DNA of 39,836 nucleotides from DASUGM01 sp036274055 (GCA_036274055.1 DASUGM010000089.1:1-39836); one strand, 5' to 3'; positions 1-8,159 are shown, counted from the stretch's first letter. Translations and numbers: made by a program. The notes: generated by a model from the letters alone, not told the origin.

Positions 1-47
1 GAATTAACGTACGGCACGTCGCCGCTTGACGTGCCGTACGTTAATTC
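1..47. repeat. Perfect 20-bp inverted repeat (hairpin) at window start
   Basis: Positions 1-20 and 28-47 are exact reverse complements separated by a 7-nt loop (21-27). The element ends 18 nt before the ATG at 66. No T-run follows, so it does not look like a simple intrinsic terminator. It may be a terminator for an upstream gene outside the window, an operator for the gene at 66, or a short member of the inverted-repeat elements found at other gene junctions here. Because it sits at the window edge, its full extent is unknown. Confidence 0.8.
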
Positions 48-65
48 AAGACGCGACCCCAAAAC

Positions 66-1361
66 ATGTCTCTTTTCGAGGACGCAGCATCCCAGCTCAC
101 TGACGCCCTTGGCGGCGATTTTCGCCGCCAAGCCGTCGAGCAGCTCGCCGCGGGCGCGGACTTCCGCGCGTCGTTGACCCGCCTCCGCGACGCCATGCGC
201 GCCCACGCATTCAAGCTCGGCAAGAAACGCATCGACTTCGGCCCCGCCGTCCGCGCGCTCGATCAACGGACGCGCGCCGACGGCTTCCACGTTCTTCACG
301 ACTGGAACGGCCCCGCCAAACGCGTCAACGACGACATGATCGTCGTCGACGTCCTGCACTACGTCATCGAGAAGGGCGGCCACGAGCAGAGCGATCCGGC
401 GACGCTCGCGATCCTGCTCGACTACTACTTCGTCTACGTCACCGGCCTGCTCGCGCTGCGCGCCTGGGATGCCGGCGACGCGAACGCCAACCTCGATCGC
501 GTCGATGATCTCCTCAATGCGATCCAGGGGCCGAACGGCAGCGGTCAGCGCTTCGTCGATGGCGCCGCGACGCTGACGGTCATCGTCACCGCGCACTACG
601 AGCCAGACGATCCCGCCTACGATCGCCTGCTTGCCAAGGTCCAGTCGCTCGACGCCATCCATCGCGCGCGCTCCGGCATCGTCCATGCCGCGACGATGGG
701 CAATCATCTGCGCTTCGGAATGGCGGCGACCTACGGCGGCAGCCTTTCGGGCATGCGTGAGGACAACACCGTTGACTACCCGTGGCTTTGCTTCGCGCTG
801 GCGTCGACGATGGCCGAATATGCTCGACTGATCGACAGCGGCGCGTCAGCGGAAGCGCGCGCGCCGTACGTCGAAGCGATCCTTGGGGGTCTGACCCCGG
901 ACGCGCAAGCCTTTTTGACTGAACCAGTTGCGGCGCTGGCCGAGCGCCAGGCCGATCGCAAGCAACTTGCCGAGCTGTTTCAGGTGCATCGCGAGGCGTT
1001 TCTCGCCGACGCCGCACACCATCGACCGATCGACGAGCGCTTCACGCCCTTCGGTCTGATGTTCAACTTCTCGCACAACGTCCTCAAGGGACTCGTCGCC
1101 GACTCGCTGCTCTGGGGCGAAGCCGGCACCCTCGGATTCAACGATCTGCTCACGGCGCTGCCGCACGCGAGCGCGAAGAACATCGGCCGGACGACGCTCG
1201 CGAAGACCTTGATGGGCTACGCGCGCAAGAACCCGGAAAAAGTCGCCGGACGGCTGACGCCGGTCATCGTCTACGACGCGCAGGCGGGCCGGCGGGCGTT
1301 TGCGGCGGCGCATCAGGCGGTTTCAGAAAGCTTGCCAAAAGCCATCTCGGAAGGAGCGTGA
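66..1361 (+). CDS. Conserved-looking protein of unknown function, 431 aa
   Basis: I do not recognise the family. The product is 431 aa with no signal peptide and no clear membrane segment, so it is probably cytoplasmic. It looks mostly helical and has several well-ordered stretches, including an aromatic, aliphatic segment around residues 115-135 and the conserved-looking GLMFNFSHNVLKGLV near 330-345. Codon use is strongly GC3-biased like its neighbours, which supports it as a real gene. The start at 66 has no evident ribosome binding site and no TAnnnT hexamer at 6-8 nt. The stop codon (1359-1361) lies inside the left arm of the inverted repeat at 1346-1453, so the last residues are encoded by that element. 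It is convergent with the next gene. Confidence 0.75.
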   Translation: MSLFEDAASQLTDALGGDFRRQAVEQLAAGADFRASLTRLRDAMRAHAFKLGKKRIDFGPAVRALDQRTRADGFHVLHDWNGPAKRVNDDMIVVDVLHYVIEKGGHEQSDPATLAILLDYYFVYVTGLLALRAWDAGDANANLDRVDDLLNAIQGPNGSGQRFVDGAATLTVIVTAHYEPDDPAYDRLLAKVQSLDAIHRARSGIVHAATMGNHLRFGMAATYGGSLSGMREDNTVDYPWLCFALASTMAEYARLIDSGASAEARAPYVEAILGGLTPDAQAFLTEPVAALAERQADRKQLAELFQVHREAFLADAAHHRPIDERFTPFGLMFNFSHNVLKGLVADSLLWGEAGTLGFNDLLTALPHASAKNIGRTTLAKTLMGYARKNPEKVAGRLTPVIVYDAQAGRRAFAAAHQAVSESLPKAISEGA

Positions 1362-1453
1362 AGGAATCTGCAGGAGCGTGAAGGGGATCGCTGTGTTTTT
1401 CAAAACCAGCTGCTCCTCTACGCTCCTTCAAGTTCCTCCACGCTCCTTCCGAG
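1346..1453. repeat. Inverted-repeat element with tandem-repeat arms between convergent genes
   Basis: The left arm (about 1346-1393) contains two copies of a unit based on AAGGAGCGTGAAGG. The right arm (about 1405-1453) carries the reverse complement twice, with a T-rich loop between them. The arms pair with a few mismatches. The left arm contains the stop codon of the 66-1361 gene. Its position between convergent genes fits a bidirectional terminator, but the internal tandem structure matches the other junction elements of the window. Confidence 0.8.
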
Positions 1454-1465
1454 CCAGCTCTTGTT

Positions 1466-2131
1466 TCACACGATCCCCACCACCTCATGCGCGAACTCGA
1501 CGAGATGCGTGTGCGGCGCGAGCAACAGCCGCGCCTTCGAATGCGCTCCTGACCACACGCCGATGTTGAGGCCGGCGCCGGCGTTGGCTCCCGCCTGAAG
1601 ATCGAGTGAGGTGTCGCCGACGCTGGCGACCCGCTTCGGGTCGTCGATACCAGTCAGCGCCATCGCCCGGCGGATCAGGTCGGGCGCCGGCCGGCCGCGC
1701 TCGACGTCATCGCCGGTGACGACGACGTCTGCGAGAGTGGACCAGGAAAGCGCGTGGACGATGGTGTCGGTGAGATCGCGATCGAAGCCGGTGTTGAGCG
1801 CGATGCGAAAACCGCGGGCCCGCAGTGTCTCGAAGGCGTTCTCGATCCCAGGCGCCGGCTTGAACTCGCGCGCGGCCTCGTCCAGCTTGACGCGGAACGT
1901 TTCGTAAATCCGTTCGGCTTCGGACAGCCGCTCCGGCACGTGCGTGCGAAGGAGATCGCGGATGGCTTCGCGTTTACTGGCACCGCGGACGCCGGCAATC
2001 TGCTCCGCAGTCACCGACACGCCCGCCGCGGCCATCGTCTCCGCGAACGCGATCGGGATCCCGTCCCCGACCTCAACCGTCGTTCCCGCCATGTCGAAGA
2101 CCACCAGCGCGATCCCGCCGCTCACGGTCAT
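1466..2131 (-). CDS. Phosphonatase-like HAD-superfamily hydrolase
   Basis: A 221-aa HAD hydrolase. The N-terminal motif is FDMAGTT with nucleophile Asp13 and Ala15 in place of the usual second Asp, which is the signature of phosphonoacetaldehyde hydrolase (PhnX) and PhnX-like enzymes (TIGR03351 type). Lys53 in RGASKREAI lies where the cap-domain Schiff-base lysine of PhnX is expected, but I cannot confirm equivalence by eye. Motif II (LNTGF, around residue 113) and the C-terminal acidic motif GDTSLDL are present. No other phosphonate genes are nearby, so the substrate is open. An SD-like GAAAGGG lies 7 nt before the ATG. The upstream gap is only 25 bp and is shared with the divergent peptidase gene. 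Confidence 0.85.
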   Translation of the reverse strand: MTVSGGIALVVFDMAGTTVEVGDGIPIAFAETMAAAGVSVTAEQIAGVRGASKREAIRDLLRTHVPERLSEAERIYETFRVKLDEAAREFKPAPGIENAFETLRARGFRIALNTGFDRDLTDTIVHALSWSTLADVVVTGDDVERGRPAPDLIRRAMALTGIDDPKRVASVGDTSLDLQAGANAGAGLNIGVWSGAHSKARLLLAPHTHLVEFAHEVVGIV

Positions 2132-2152
2132 ACACTATCCCTTTCAAGGAGG
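2131..2152 (+). promoter_or_regulatory. -10 hexamer and Shine-Dalgarno of the M1 peptidase gene
   Basis: TACACT (2131-2136) resembles the hexamers seen before leaderless genes elsewhere in the window. Here it is followed by a short leader with a strong AAGGAGG (2146-2152) 4 nt before the ATG at 2157. The hexamer abuts the start codon of the divergent HAD gene, so the two promoters must overlap. Confidence 0.5.
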
Positions 2153-2156
2153 CGCG

Positions 2157-4037
2157 ATGCGCAGACGACTCTCCGGCGTGACCGTAATCTGTGCGTCGCT
2201 GCTCGTCTGCGGTTGTGACAACTCGCCAGCGCCGGCGCCGCCGGCTCCAGTACCATCGGCAGTTGTGAAGGATCCACACTCGTTTGCCAACGCCGGATTT
2301 CCGCACGTCGTCGACGTCGACCTTGACCTCACCGCGGATTTCGCCGCGAAAACGTTGCGAGGTCGCGCGCGCCTGAAGACCGAGGGCGCGGGCGAGGCGC
2401 TGCTGCTGGACACCCGCGGCTTGACGATCCGAAGCGTCAGTAACAACGGAAAGCCGCTGCCGTTCAACCTTGGCGAGACGAAGGGCGTCCTCGGCGCGCC
2501 GTTGTCCGTGGCCCTCAACGGCGCTGCTGACCTCACCGTGGACATCGAATACGAAACCGCGCCCGACGCCGCGGCGCTGCAATGGCTGGCGCCGCCGCAG
2601 ACGGCCGGCAAGAAGCTGCCGTTTCTCTTCACACAAGGTCAGGCGATTCTGACGCGCACCTGGATTCCCACTCAGGACAGCCCGGGACGACGCCAGACGT
2701 ACTCCGCGGCGATTCACGTGCCCGCCGGCATGCGCGCGGTGATGAGCGCCGAGGATGTCTCCAGGCCGAACGAACGCGACGCGGCTGGGCTGTCGGTCTA
2801 TCGCTACAGGATGGACCACCCGATCCCGCCGTATCTGATCGCGCTCGCCGTCGGCGATATCGCGTTCAAGCCGATCGGCACCAGGACCGGTGTCTACGCC
2901 GAGCCATCCGTCGTCGCAAGCGCCGCCGCCGAATTCGTCGAGGTCGATCAGATGATCGCCGCGGCCGAGAAGCTCTACGGCGCGTATCGCTGGGGCCGTT
3001 ACGACCTGCTGGTGCTGCCGCCGTCGTTTCCTTTCGGCGGGATGGAGAATCCCACGCTGACGTTCGCGACGCCGACGGTGCTGGCCGGCGATCGCTCGCT
3101 GGTGTCGCTGGTCGCGCACGAGCTGGCGCATTCGTGGTCGGGCAATCTCGTCACCAACGCGACCTGGAACGACTTCTGGCTCAACGAGGGCTTCACGACC
3201 TACATCGAGCAGCGGATCATGGAGGAGCTGCGCGGCAAGCCGTACGCCGACATGCTCCGCCAGCTCGGCCGGCAGGAGCTCGCGCAGGGGATCGCCGACG
3301 CCGGCGGTCCGCAGGCCGCCGACACGCGGCTGCAGCTGGATCTCGCCGGCCGCGATCCGGACGAAGGCACGACCAACATCCCCTACGAAAAGGGCGCGGC
3401 ATTCCTGCAGACTGTCGAATCGGTGGTCGGCCGCGAGCGGCTCGACGCATGGCTGCGCGCCTACTTCGATCAGTTCGCGTTCCAACCGATGACCAGTGAG
3501 CGCATGGTCGCGTTCATGCACGAAAAACTGTTGCGGCCTGGCGAAGCAGAGAAGATCAACATCAACGCCTGGATTCACGAGCCCGGCCTTCCTGCCAACG
3601 CCACGGTCATCAACGGCGAACTGTTCGCCGCCGTCGACAGGCAGGTCGAGGCGTGGAAAAACGGCGCCGCGCCGGCGTCGCTTTCGACCAGTGGCTGGAG
3701 CACGCAGGAATGGCTGCATTTCCTGCAACGTCTGCCGACAGCGATCGACACCGGACGACTCGCCGCGCTCGACAAGGCCTTCGCCTTCACGCATTCGGGC
3801 AACAGCGAGATTCTCTGCGAGTGGCTGCAGATCGCGATCCGCAATCGCTACGAGCCGGCGTTCCCGGCGGTTGATCGCTTCCTCACGTCACAGGGCCGCC
3901 GCAAATACCTGCGGCCGATCTACGCCGAGCTGGCCAGGACCGACTGGGGCATGAAGATGGCGCGCGACATCTACAAACGCGCGCGCCCGACGTACCACTC
4001 GGTATCGTCGGGCGCGATCGATCAGATTGTGAAATAG
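2157..4037 (+). CDS. M1-family zinc metallopeptidase, lipoprotein (leukotriene A4 hydrolase-like)
   Basis: A 626-aa M1 aminopeptidase. The N-terminus is a lipoprotein signal peptide ending in the lipobox VCGC, so the enzyme should be membrane-anchored outside the cytoplasm. The exopeptidase motif GGMEN (near residue 293), the zinc motif HELAH (321-325) and the third ligand Glu344 in NEGFTTYIE are all intact, with the usual 18-residue spacing between HELAH and the Glu. A tyrosine in IPYEKGAAF (near 408) fits the transition-state residue. The C-terminal helical region resembles the LTA4H C-terminal domain. It probably trims N-terminal residues from peptides. The start is fixed by AAGGAGG at 2146-2152; a longer in-frame reading from 1944 overlaps the divergent gene and would hide the signal peptide. 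It is convergent with the next gene. Confidence 0.93.
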   Translation: MRRRLSGVTVICASLLVCGCDNSPAPAPPAPVPSAVVKDPHSFANAGFPHVVDVDLDLTADFAAKTLRGRARLKTEGAGEALLLDTRGLTIRSVSNNGKPLPFNLGETKGVLGAPLSVALNGAADLTVDIEYETAPDAAALQWLAPPQTAGKKLPFLFTQGQAILTRTWIPTQDSPGRRQTYSAAIHVPAGMRAVMSAEDVSRPNERDAAGLSVYRYRMDHPIPPYLIALAVGDIAFKPIGTRTGVYAEPSVVASAAAEFVEVDQMIAAAEKLYGAYRWGRYDLLVLPPSFPFGGMENPTLTFATPTVLAGDRSLVSLVAHELAHSWSGNLVTNATWNDFWLNEGFTTYIEQRIMEELRGKPYADMLRQLGRQELAQGIADAGGPQAADTRLQLDLAGRDPDEGTTNIPYEKGAAFLQTVESVVGRERLDAWLRAYFDQFAFQPMTSERMVAFMHEKLLRPGEAEKININAWIHEPGLPANATVINGELFAAVDRQVEAWKNGAAPASLSTSGWSTQEWLHFLQRLPTAIDTGRLAALDKAFAFTHSGNSEILCEWLQIAIRNRYEPAFPAVDRFLTSQGRRKYLRPIYAELARTDWGMKMARDIYKRARPTYHSVSSGAIDQIVK

Positions 4038-4046
4038 AAGCAACCT

Positions 4047-4131
4047 GGAACTTCGAACTTGGAACTCTGAACTTGGAACTCAGATTCTGAGAACCCAAGT
4101 TCAGAGTTCGAAGTTCAGAGTTCGAAGTTCC
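4047..4131. repeat. Inverted-repeat element with tandem GAACTT-based arms
   Basis: The left arm (4047-4082) repeats the words GAACTTGGAACT, CTGAACTTGG and similar. The right arm (about 4095-4131) holds the reverse-complement words AAGTTCAGAGTTCG in tandem. The arms pair into a long, slightly slippery hairpin with a loop of about 12 nt. It lies between the convergent peptidase and methyltransferase genes, 9 nt after one stop and 7 nt after the other. It may act as a bidirectional terminator, but the plan matches the other junction elements. Confidence 0.85.
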
Positions 4132-4138
4132 TGAAGGT

Positions 4139-4963
4139 CTACTTCTTGGTCGCTTTCCACGATCCCGTCGCGCCGCCCGACATCGTTCCGCTCATGGCCG
4201 TGCCGCTGACCTTGCCGGAGTACTTGGTCTTGCCGACCGTGAACGTGATCGCTTCGCCGAGCATCTTGGCGTCGGAGATTGCCGCCGATCCGAGCGTGCC
4301 AGAGAGTTTCTGGAACTCCTGCTTCAGCGTCAGATCACCCGCGGACGTTCCCCATGTGCCTTCGACTTTCGCCGGCACGATCCAGAGCAGCGCCGTGCAC
4401 CACGTTGTGCAGTCGCCACCCGCGGTCCCGGTTTCGTCGGCTTCCCACTCCGCCATCGTGAACGTGTTCGAGACGACGCGCGTACCCGGCTTCATCTCGA
4501 GAATCTTCGGCCGCAGCCTGAGGTTGATGTCCGGGAGAAGAAACATCGTAATGACTGTCGCCTTCGAGAAATCGGTTTCAAACAAGTCGGCCTTCACGAA
4601 GGTCGCGCGGTCGGTGACCTTGGCTTCCGCGGCGCGGCGTTGGGCGAGCGCGACCATGTCCGGGTTGTATTCAATCCCCATCGCCCGCGCCCCTCGCTTG
4701 GCGGCCGTGATGACGGTGATGCCGTCGCCCGAGCCGAGGTCCATCAGGAAGTCCTGCGGCGTCAGTTTGGCAAGGTCGAGCATCTTGTTGACCGTGGCCT
4801 GCGGCGTTGGCACCCAGACGACGTCTTTGCCGGCCTGGCCGACTGTCGGTTCAAACGGCTTTGGCTTTTGCGTGCCGCTGCCCGCCTGCGCGAGCAATCC
4901 GACGCTGAGCGTCGCGACGCCCGCGGCCACGGCGGCTGACCGAATCCATACACGTGGTCTCAT
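4139..4963 (-). CDS. Class I SAM-dependent methyltransferase with an N-terminal export signal
   Basis: A 274-aa protein. SAM-binding motif I is DLGSGDG (residues 75-81), followed by GIEYNP (acidic residue at the end of strand beta2) and the later motif FVKADLFETDF, so a class I methyltransferase fold is clear. Residues 1-26 read as a signal peptide (basic start, hydrophobic core, end near AQA), which is odd because SAM is cytoplasmic. The C-terminal 80 residues are an added Gly/Ser/Thr-rich, beta-like segment with the short repeat KVSGTAMSGTMSGG. The start at 4963 is chosen for GGGGGA 3 nt upstream; another ATG at 4987 would add 8 residues. The substrate is unknown. The signal could instead be an N-terminal membrane anchor with the domain in the cytoplasm. 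Confidence 0.8.
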   Translation of the reverse strand: MRPRVWIRSAAVAAGVATLSVGLLAQAGSGTQKPKPFEPTVGQAGKDVVWVPTPQATVNKMLDLAKLTPQDFLMDLGSGDGITVITAAKRGARAMGIEYNPDMVALAQRRAAEAKVTDRATFVKADLFETDFSKATVITMFLLPDINLRLRPKILEMKPGTRVVSNTFTMAEWEADETGTAGGDCTTWCTALLWIVPAKVEGTWGTSAGDLTLKQEFQKLSGTLGSAAISDAKMLGEAITFTVGKTKYSGKVSGTAMSGTMSGGATGSWKATKK

Positions 4964-5005
4964 TGGCTCCCCCAGGACGGTCATCATGCCATGACCCTCA
5001 GGGTC

Positions 5006-5233
5006 AGTGCTAAGTGCTGGGTGCTAAGTGCTTGGTGCGGGTGCTAAGTGCTTGGTGCGGGTGCTGCGTGCCTGGTGCGGGTGCTGCGTGCTTGGTGCGG
5101 CGGGAATCCGGCCACGTCGATGATCGAAATATCTCGATGCTCGGGTCGGCGAGATCTTCATCGTACCGAACATATCGGGCAATGGGACCAGCACCGAGCA
5201 CAAAGCACAAAGCACCAAGCACCAAGCACCAAG
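5006..5233. repeat. Composite inverted-repeat element: 20-bp tandem array, palindromic core, inverted array
   Basis: This fills most of the 364-bp gap between divergent genes. On the left, the 20-bp unit gtgctaagtgcttggtgcgg occurs at 5021-5040, 5041-5060, 5061-5080 and 5081-5100 (the later two with small changes), plus a partial copy from 5006. On the right (about 5188-5233) the inverted words AGCACCAAGC and AGCACAAAGC repeat. Between them is an 87-bp non-repetitive core holding the near-perfect palindrome ATCGAAATATCTCGAT (5123-5138). The same core palindrome and flanking words recur in the same orientation in the element at 6621-6799. The right array ends about 95 bp before the start codon at 5328. 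Confidence 0.9.
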
Positions 5234-5327
5234 CCCTAGGCACTTGGCAGGCGTTATCTTCTCGTCCCCGTCACCCGCCTGCCACAGCGCTGCCACATCG
5301 CGATCGTCCAACCAGAAGAGGATGGTC

Positions 5328-6620
5328 ATGAAAAGACGCACAGCGTCGATGGTGGCGGTTTTACTCGTCGCCGGCGGCAGCGGCTGGTATTGGGTCACGC
5401 GTGAGGCCGAGCAACCGCCGGACGTGCGGACCGCGGCGATCTCGCGCGGCGCGATCGTGCAGGTCGTGAAGGCGACCGGTGCGGTCGACGCGATGCAGAC
5501 CGTCACCGTCGGCAGCCAGGTGTCGGGCGTTGTGTCGTGGCTTGGCGCCGATTTCAACTCGACCGTCAAGAAGGGCCAGGTCATCGCCCGGCTCGAGCCG
5601 TCGCTGCTTGCCGCGCAGGTCGAACAGGCCCAGGCGAACCTGACCAAGGCGCGCGCCGACGCCGAACAGCGCGCGATCACTGTCAGAGACGCCGAAACGA
5701 AGTACTCGCGCGCCCGGCAACTCGACGCCAGCCAACTGCTGTCGCGCAGTGACCTCGATGACGCGAAGTCGACGCTCGACGTCGCCCGCGCGTCCGTGGC
5801 CGGCTCAGAGGCGCAAGTCGTGCAGGCGGAGGCGGCGCTCAACCAGGCGCGTGTCAATCTCGGTCACGCGACCATCACCGCGCCGATCGACGGCATCGTC
5901 ATTCAACGCAGCGTCGACGTCGGCCAGACGGTCGCGGCGAGCCTGTCGTCGCCGACGATCTTCCTGATTGCCGCGGATCTCGCCGAGATGCGTGTCGCCG
6001 CCAGCGTCGACGAGAGCGATGTCAGCCGGGTGCGGGAGGGGCAACCGGTGATCGTGACCGTCGATGCCTACCCGGGCGAACGTTTTCGCGGCACGGTCGC
6101 TCAGGTGCGATTGCAGGCGATGGTGGTGTCGAACGTCACCACCTACAGCGCGATCGTGGATCTGCCAAACCGGGATTTGAAGCTGAAGCCCGGCATGACC
6201 GCGAACGTCGAGATCGAAACCGCGCGTCGCGACAACGTGCTGCGCGTGCCGGCGGCGGCGCTGCGCTTCAAGCCGACCGCGGAGATCTATGCGGCGCTGA
6301 AGCAGCCGGAGCCGGCGGCGAATGCTGACGCGGTGCGCGTTCGCTCGGCGCGCACCAATGCGCCGGATGCGGTTCGCGCGCCGGCAGCGGCGCCGGCGTC
6401 GCGCGCGCAACTCTGGGCGATGAAGGACGCCGCGTTGCAAAGCGTCCCGGTGCGGATTGGCCTCAGCGACGGCACGCTGACCGAACTCGTCGACGCGCCG
6501 CTCGAGGCCGGCGCTGCCGTCGTCACCAGCGTCATCCTGCCGAATGCCGCACGGGCTGCGGCCGCGCCGGCAACGAACATGTTTGGCAGTCAAAGTGGCG
6601 GGCGTGGGCGGGGCTTCTAG
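5328..6620 (+). CDS. Periplasmic adaptor (membrane fusion) subunit, MacA/HlyD type
   Basis: A 430-aa adaptor. One N-terminal membrane segment (about residues 8-23) anchors it in the inner membrane. Then come a barrel-sandwich (lipoyl-like) half ending VKKGQVIARLEP, a long alpha-helical hairpin rich in Ala, Gln and Glu (about 105-185), the returning lipoyl half ATITAPIDGIVIQR, a beta-barrel and a membrane-proximal domain. These match MacA-type adaptors for ABC exporters of the MacB class. The C-terminus has an Ala/Pro-rich insertion (about 335-365) and a Gly/Arg tail. The start at 5328 is preferred because AGAAGAGG precedes it; ATG 5322 is too close to that site. No MacB permease or TolC-like gene is adjacent, so it is an orphan here. 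It is bracketed by the sibling repeat elements at 5006 and 6621. Confidence 0.88.
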   Translation: MKRRTASMVAVLLVAGGSGWYWVTREAEQPPDVRTAAISRGAIVQVVKATGAVDAMQTVTVGSQVSGVVSWLGADFNSTVKKGQVIARLEPSLLAAQVEQAQANLTKARADAEQRAITVRDAETKYSRARQLDASQLLSRSDLDDAKSTLDVARASVAGSEAQVVQAEAALNQARVNLGHATITAPIDGIVIQRSVDVGQTVAASLSSPTIFLIAADLAEMRVAASVDESDVSRVREGQPVIVTVDAYPGERFRGTVAQVRLQAMVVSNVTTYSAIVDLPNRDLKLKPGMTANVEIETARRDNVLRVPAAALRFKPTAEIYAALKQPEPAANADAVRVRSARTNAPDAVRAPAAAPASRAQLWAMKDAALQSVPVRIGLSDGTLTELVDAPLEAGAAVVTSVILPNAARAAAAPATNMFGSQSGGRGRGF

Positions 6621-6799
6621 CTCAGTGCTCGGTACTCAGTGCTAAGTGCCTTGTGCAGGTCCTTGTTGCCTGGTGCGGCGTCGATCTCGCCGGCGTCATG
6701 ATCGAGATATCTCGATCACCGCGTTGGCCAGCCTGCGGACCGCATCCAGCAACAGGCACCAGCACCAAGCAACTAGCACCCAGCACGCAGCACCAAGCA
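6621..6799. repeat. Composite inverted-repeat element, sibling of the one at 5006-5233
   Basis: It begins directly after the adaptor stop codon. The left part (6621-6680) is a degenerate array of the AGTGCTCGGTACTCAGTGCTAAGTGC type ending GGTGCGGCG. The core holds the perfect 16-bp palindrome ATCGAGATATCTCGAT (6701-6716). The right part (about 6748-6799) repeats the inverted words AGCACCAAGC and AGCACCCAGC. The words GTGCGGCG, CCGG, CGTC and the palindrome occur in the same order as in the 5006 element. It ends 15 nt before the RtcB start codon. Confidence 0.88.
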
Positions 6800-6814
6800 G
6801 GCGAGAATGCAGAG

Positions 6815-8026
6815 ATGCGCCCTGTCGTCTTCGGCGACCACGAGCCGGCAACGCTGAAACAGCTCGAGGACGTCGCCAGCCGGGCCGAGCGAGCCGCGCT
6901 GATGGCCGACGGTCATCTCGGCTACGTCATGCCGATCGGCGGCGTCGCCGCGTACCACGAACAGGTGTCGGTGGCTGGTGTCGGCTTCGACATCGCCTGC
7001 GGCAACGCGGCTATCCGCACCGATCTCTCGCTCGGCACCTCCGGCCTCGCCGATCGTCTCGGCGAAATCGCCGACGAGATCCAGGCCGTCGTCTCGTTCG
7101 GCGTCGGCCGGAAGAATCAGTCTGGCGATGCGCCGGTCGATCACCCGCTTTTCAAGAGCGGCGCCTGGGACGTGCTGGCGGCGAAGCATCGCGGCAATCT
7201 GCGCGAAAAGGCCCGCTCTCAGCTCGGCACCGTCGGCAGCGGCAATCACTACGTCGACGTCTTTGCCGACGAAGCCGGCGCGATCTGGGTCGGCGTGCAC
7301 TTCGGCAGCCGCGGATTCGGCCACAGCGTCGCGTCCGGTTTCATGGCGCTCGCGCAAGGCGAGCCGTGGGGCACGCGCGTGCAGTCGCAGGAAGCGCTGC
7401 TGAGTCTGCGTCGGCCGATGGGTCAGGACTACTGGGCGTTGATGACGCTCGCCGGCGAATACGCCTACGCCGGGCGTGAGTGGGTCGCGCGCAAAGTCGT
7501 CCGCATCCTCGGCGGCCGCGAGCTCGAGCTCGTTCACAACCACCACAACTTCGCCCGGCGCGAAGACCACGGCGGCCAATCGCTGGTTGTCGTCCGCAAA
7601 GGCGCGACGCCGGCGTTCCCCGGTCAGAAGGGCTTCATCGGCGGATCGATGGGCGACGACGCGGTGATCGTCCAGGGCGCGATCACCACCGACAACCAGG
7701 TGCGCGCGCGGCAACGCGACGCGCTGCATTCGACCGTCCATGGCGCCGGCCGGGTGATGTCGCGGACGGCCGCCGCCGGCAAGATCAACCGCCGCAGCGG
7801 GCAGGTGATCAAGCCCGGCGCGATCTCGCCCGGGATGATGCAGAAGTGGGTCCGAGGCAAAGGCGTGGTTCTGCGCGGCGGCGGCCTCGACGAGAGCCCG
7901 CATGTCTACCGACGCTTGCCGGACGTACTGGCGGCTCAAGGCCGGACGATCGAGATTCTGCACACGCTGCGGCCGCTGATCGTGGTCATGGCGGGCGCGG
8001 ACCTTTTCGACCCCTACAAAGACTGA
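6815..8026 (+). CDS. RtcB-type RNA ligase (3'-phosphate/5'-OH RNA splicing ligase family)
   Basis: A 403-aa RtcB-family protein. RtcB joins 2',3'-cyclic phosphate or 3'-phosphate RNA ends to 5'-OH ends with GTP and Mn2+. Family motifs appear in order: GVGFDIACGN (metal-binding Asp and Cys), GTVGSGNHYVDV, HFGSRGFGH, VHNHHNFA, VRKGATPAFPG, GGSMGDDAVIVQG and STVHGAGRVMSR, whose His is the one guanylated in the family. The length is at the short end for RtcB. No archease or RtcA gene is adjacent, so the role could be RNA repair rather than tRNA splicing. The start at 6815 follows GAGAATGCAGAG and directly precedes the first conserved block; earlier in-frame ATGs lie inside the repeat element. Confidence 0.9.
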   Translation: MRPVVFGDHEPATLKQLEDVASRAERAALMADGHLGYVMPIGGVAAYHEQVSVAGVGFDIACGNAAIRTDLSLGTSGLADRLGEIADEIQAVVSFGVGRKNQSGDAPVDHPLFKSGAWDVLAAKHRGNLREKARSQLGTVGSGNHYVDVFADEAGAIWVGVHFGSRGFGHSVASGFMALAQGEPWGTRVQSQEALLSLRRPMGQDYWALMTLAGEYAYAGREWVARKVVRILGGRELELVHNHHNFARREDHGGQSLVVVRKGATPAFPGQKGFIGGSMGDDAVIVQGAITTDNQVRARQRDALHSTVHGAGRVMSRTAAAGKINRRSGQVIKPGAISPGMMQKWVRGKGVVLRGGGLDESPHVYRRLPDVLAAQGRTIEILHTLRPLIVVMAGADLFDPYKD

Positions 8027-8033
8027 CCGTGAT

Positions 8034-8072
8034 CCGTGCGGAGTGCGCAATGACGCACGGCGCACGGGTTTT
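8034..8072 (+). terminator. Nested hairpin followed by T-run after the RtcB gene
   Basis: CCGTGCG (8034-8040) pairs with CGCACGG (8061-8067), and inside it GTGCG (8043-8047) pairs with CGCAC (8054-8058). A G and four Ts follow (8068-8072). The placement 8 nt after the stop fits an intrinsic terminator. The GTGC words also resemble the arms of the neighbouring repeat elements. Confidence 0.5.
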
Positions 8073-8159
8073 CACGCCATCTCAGGGTTCCTCAGACGGT
8101 CCTCAGGACCTCGCTGAGGGCGGCCGCCTATCCTCACCGGCATGCGAGGAGACGCCGCC

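Noticed and set aside
1466..2131. Assignment as true PhnX in a phosphonate operon
   Set aside because: No aminoethylphosphonate transaminase, transporter or C-P lyase gene is adjacent; only the PhnX-like family placement is supported.
1944..2156. N-terminal extension of the M1 peptidase upstream of 2157
   Set aside because: It would overlap the divergent HAD gene, and the ATG at 2157 has an AAGGAGG site and a lipoprotein signal peptide directly after it.
2073..3794. 573-aa open frame on the minus strand
   Set aside because: It is antisense to the well-supported M1 peptidase (HELAH and GGMEN on the plus strand), is Arg/Gly/Gln-rich, and shows no motif; a GC-rich shadow frame.
5006..5233. Short open frames rich in repeated tripeptides within the repeat element
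   Set aside because: They arise from translating the tandem array, lack ribosome binding sites and differ between sibling elements.
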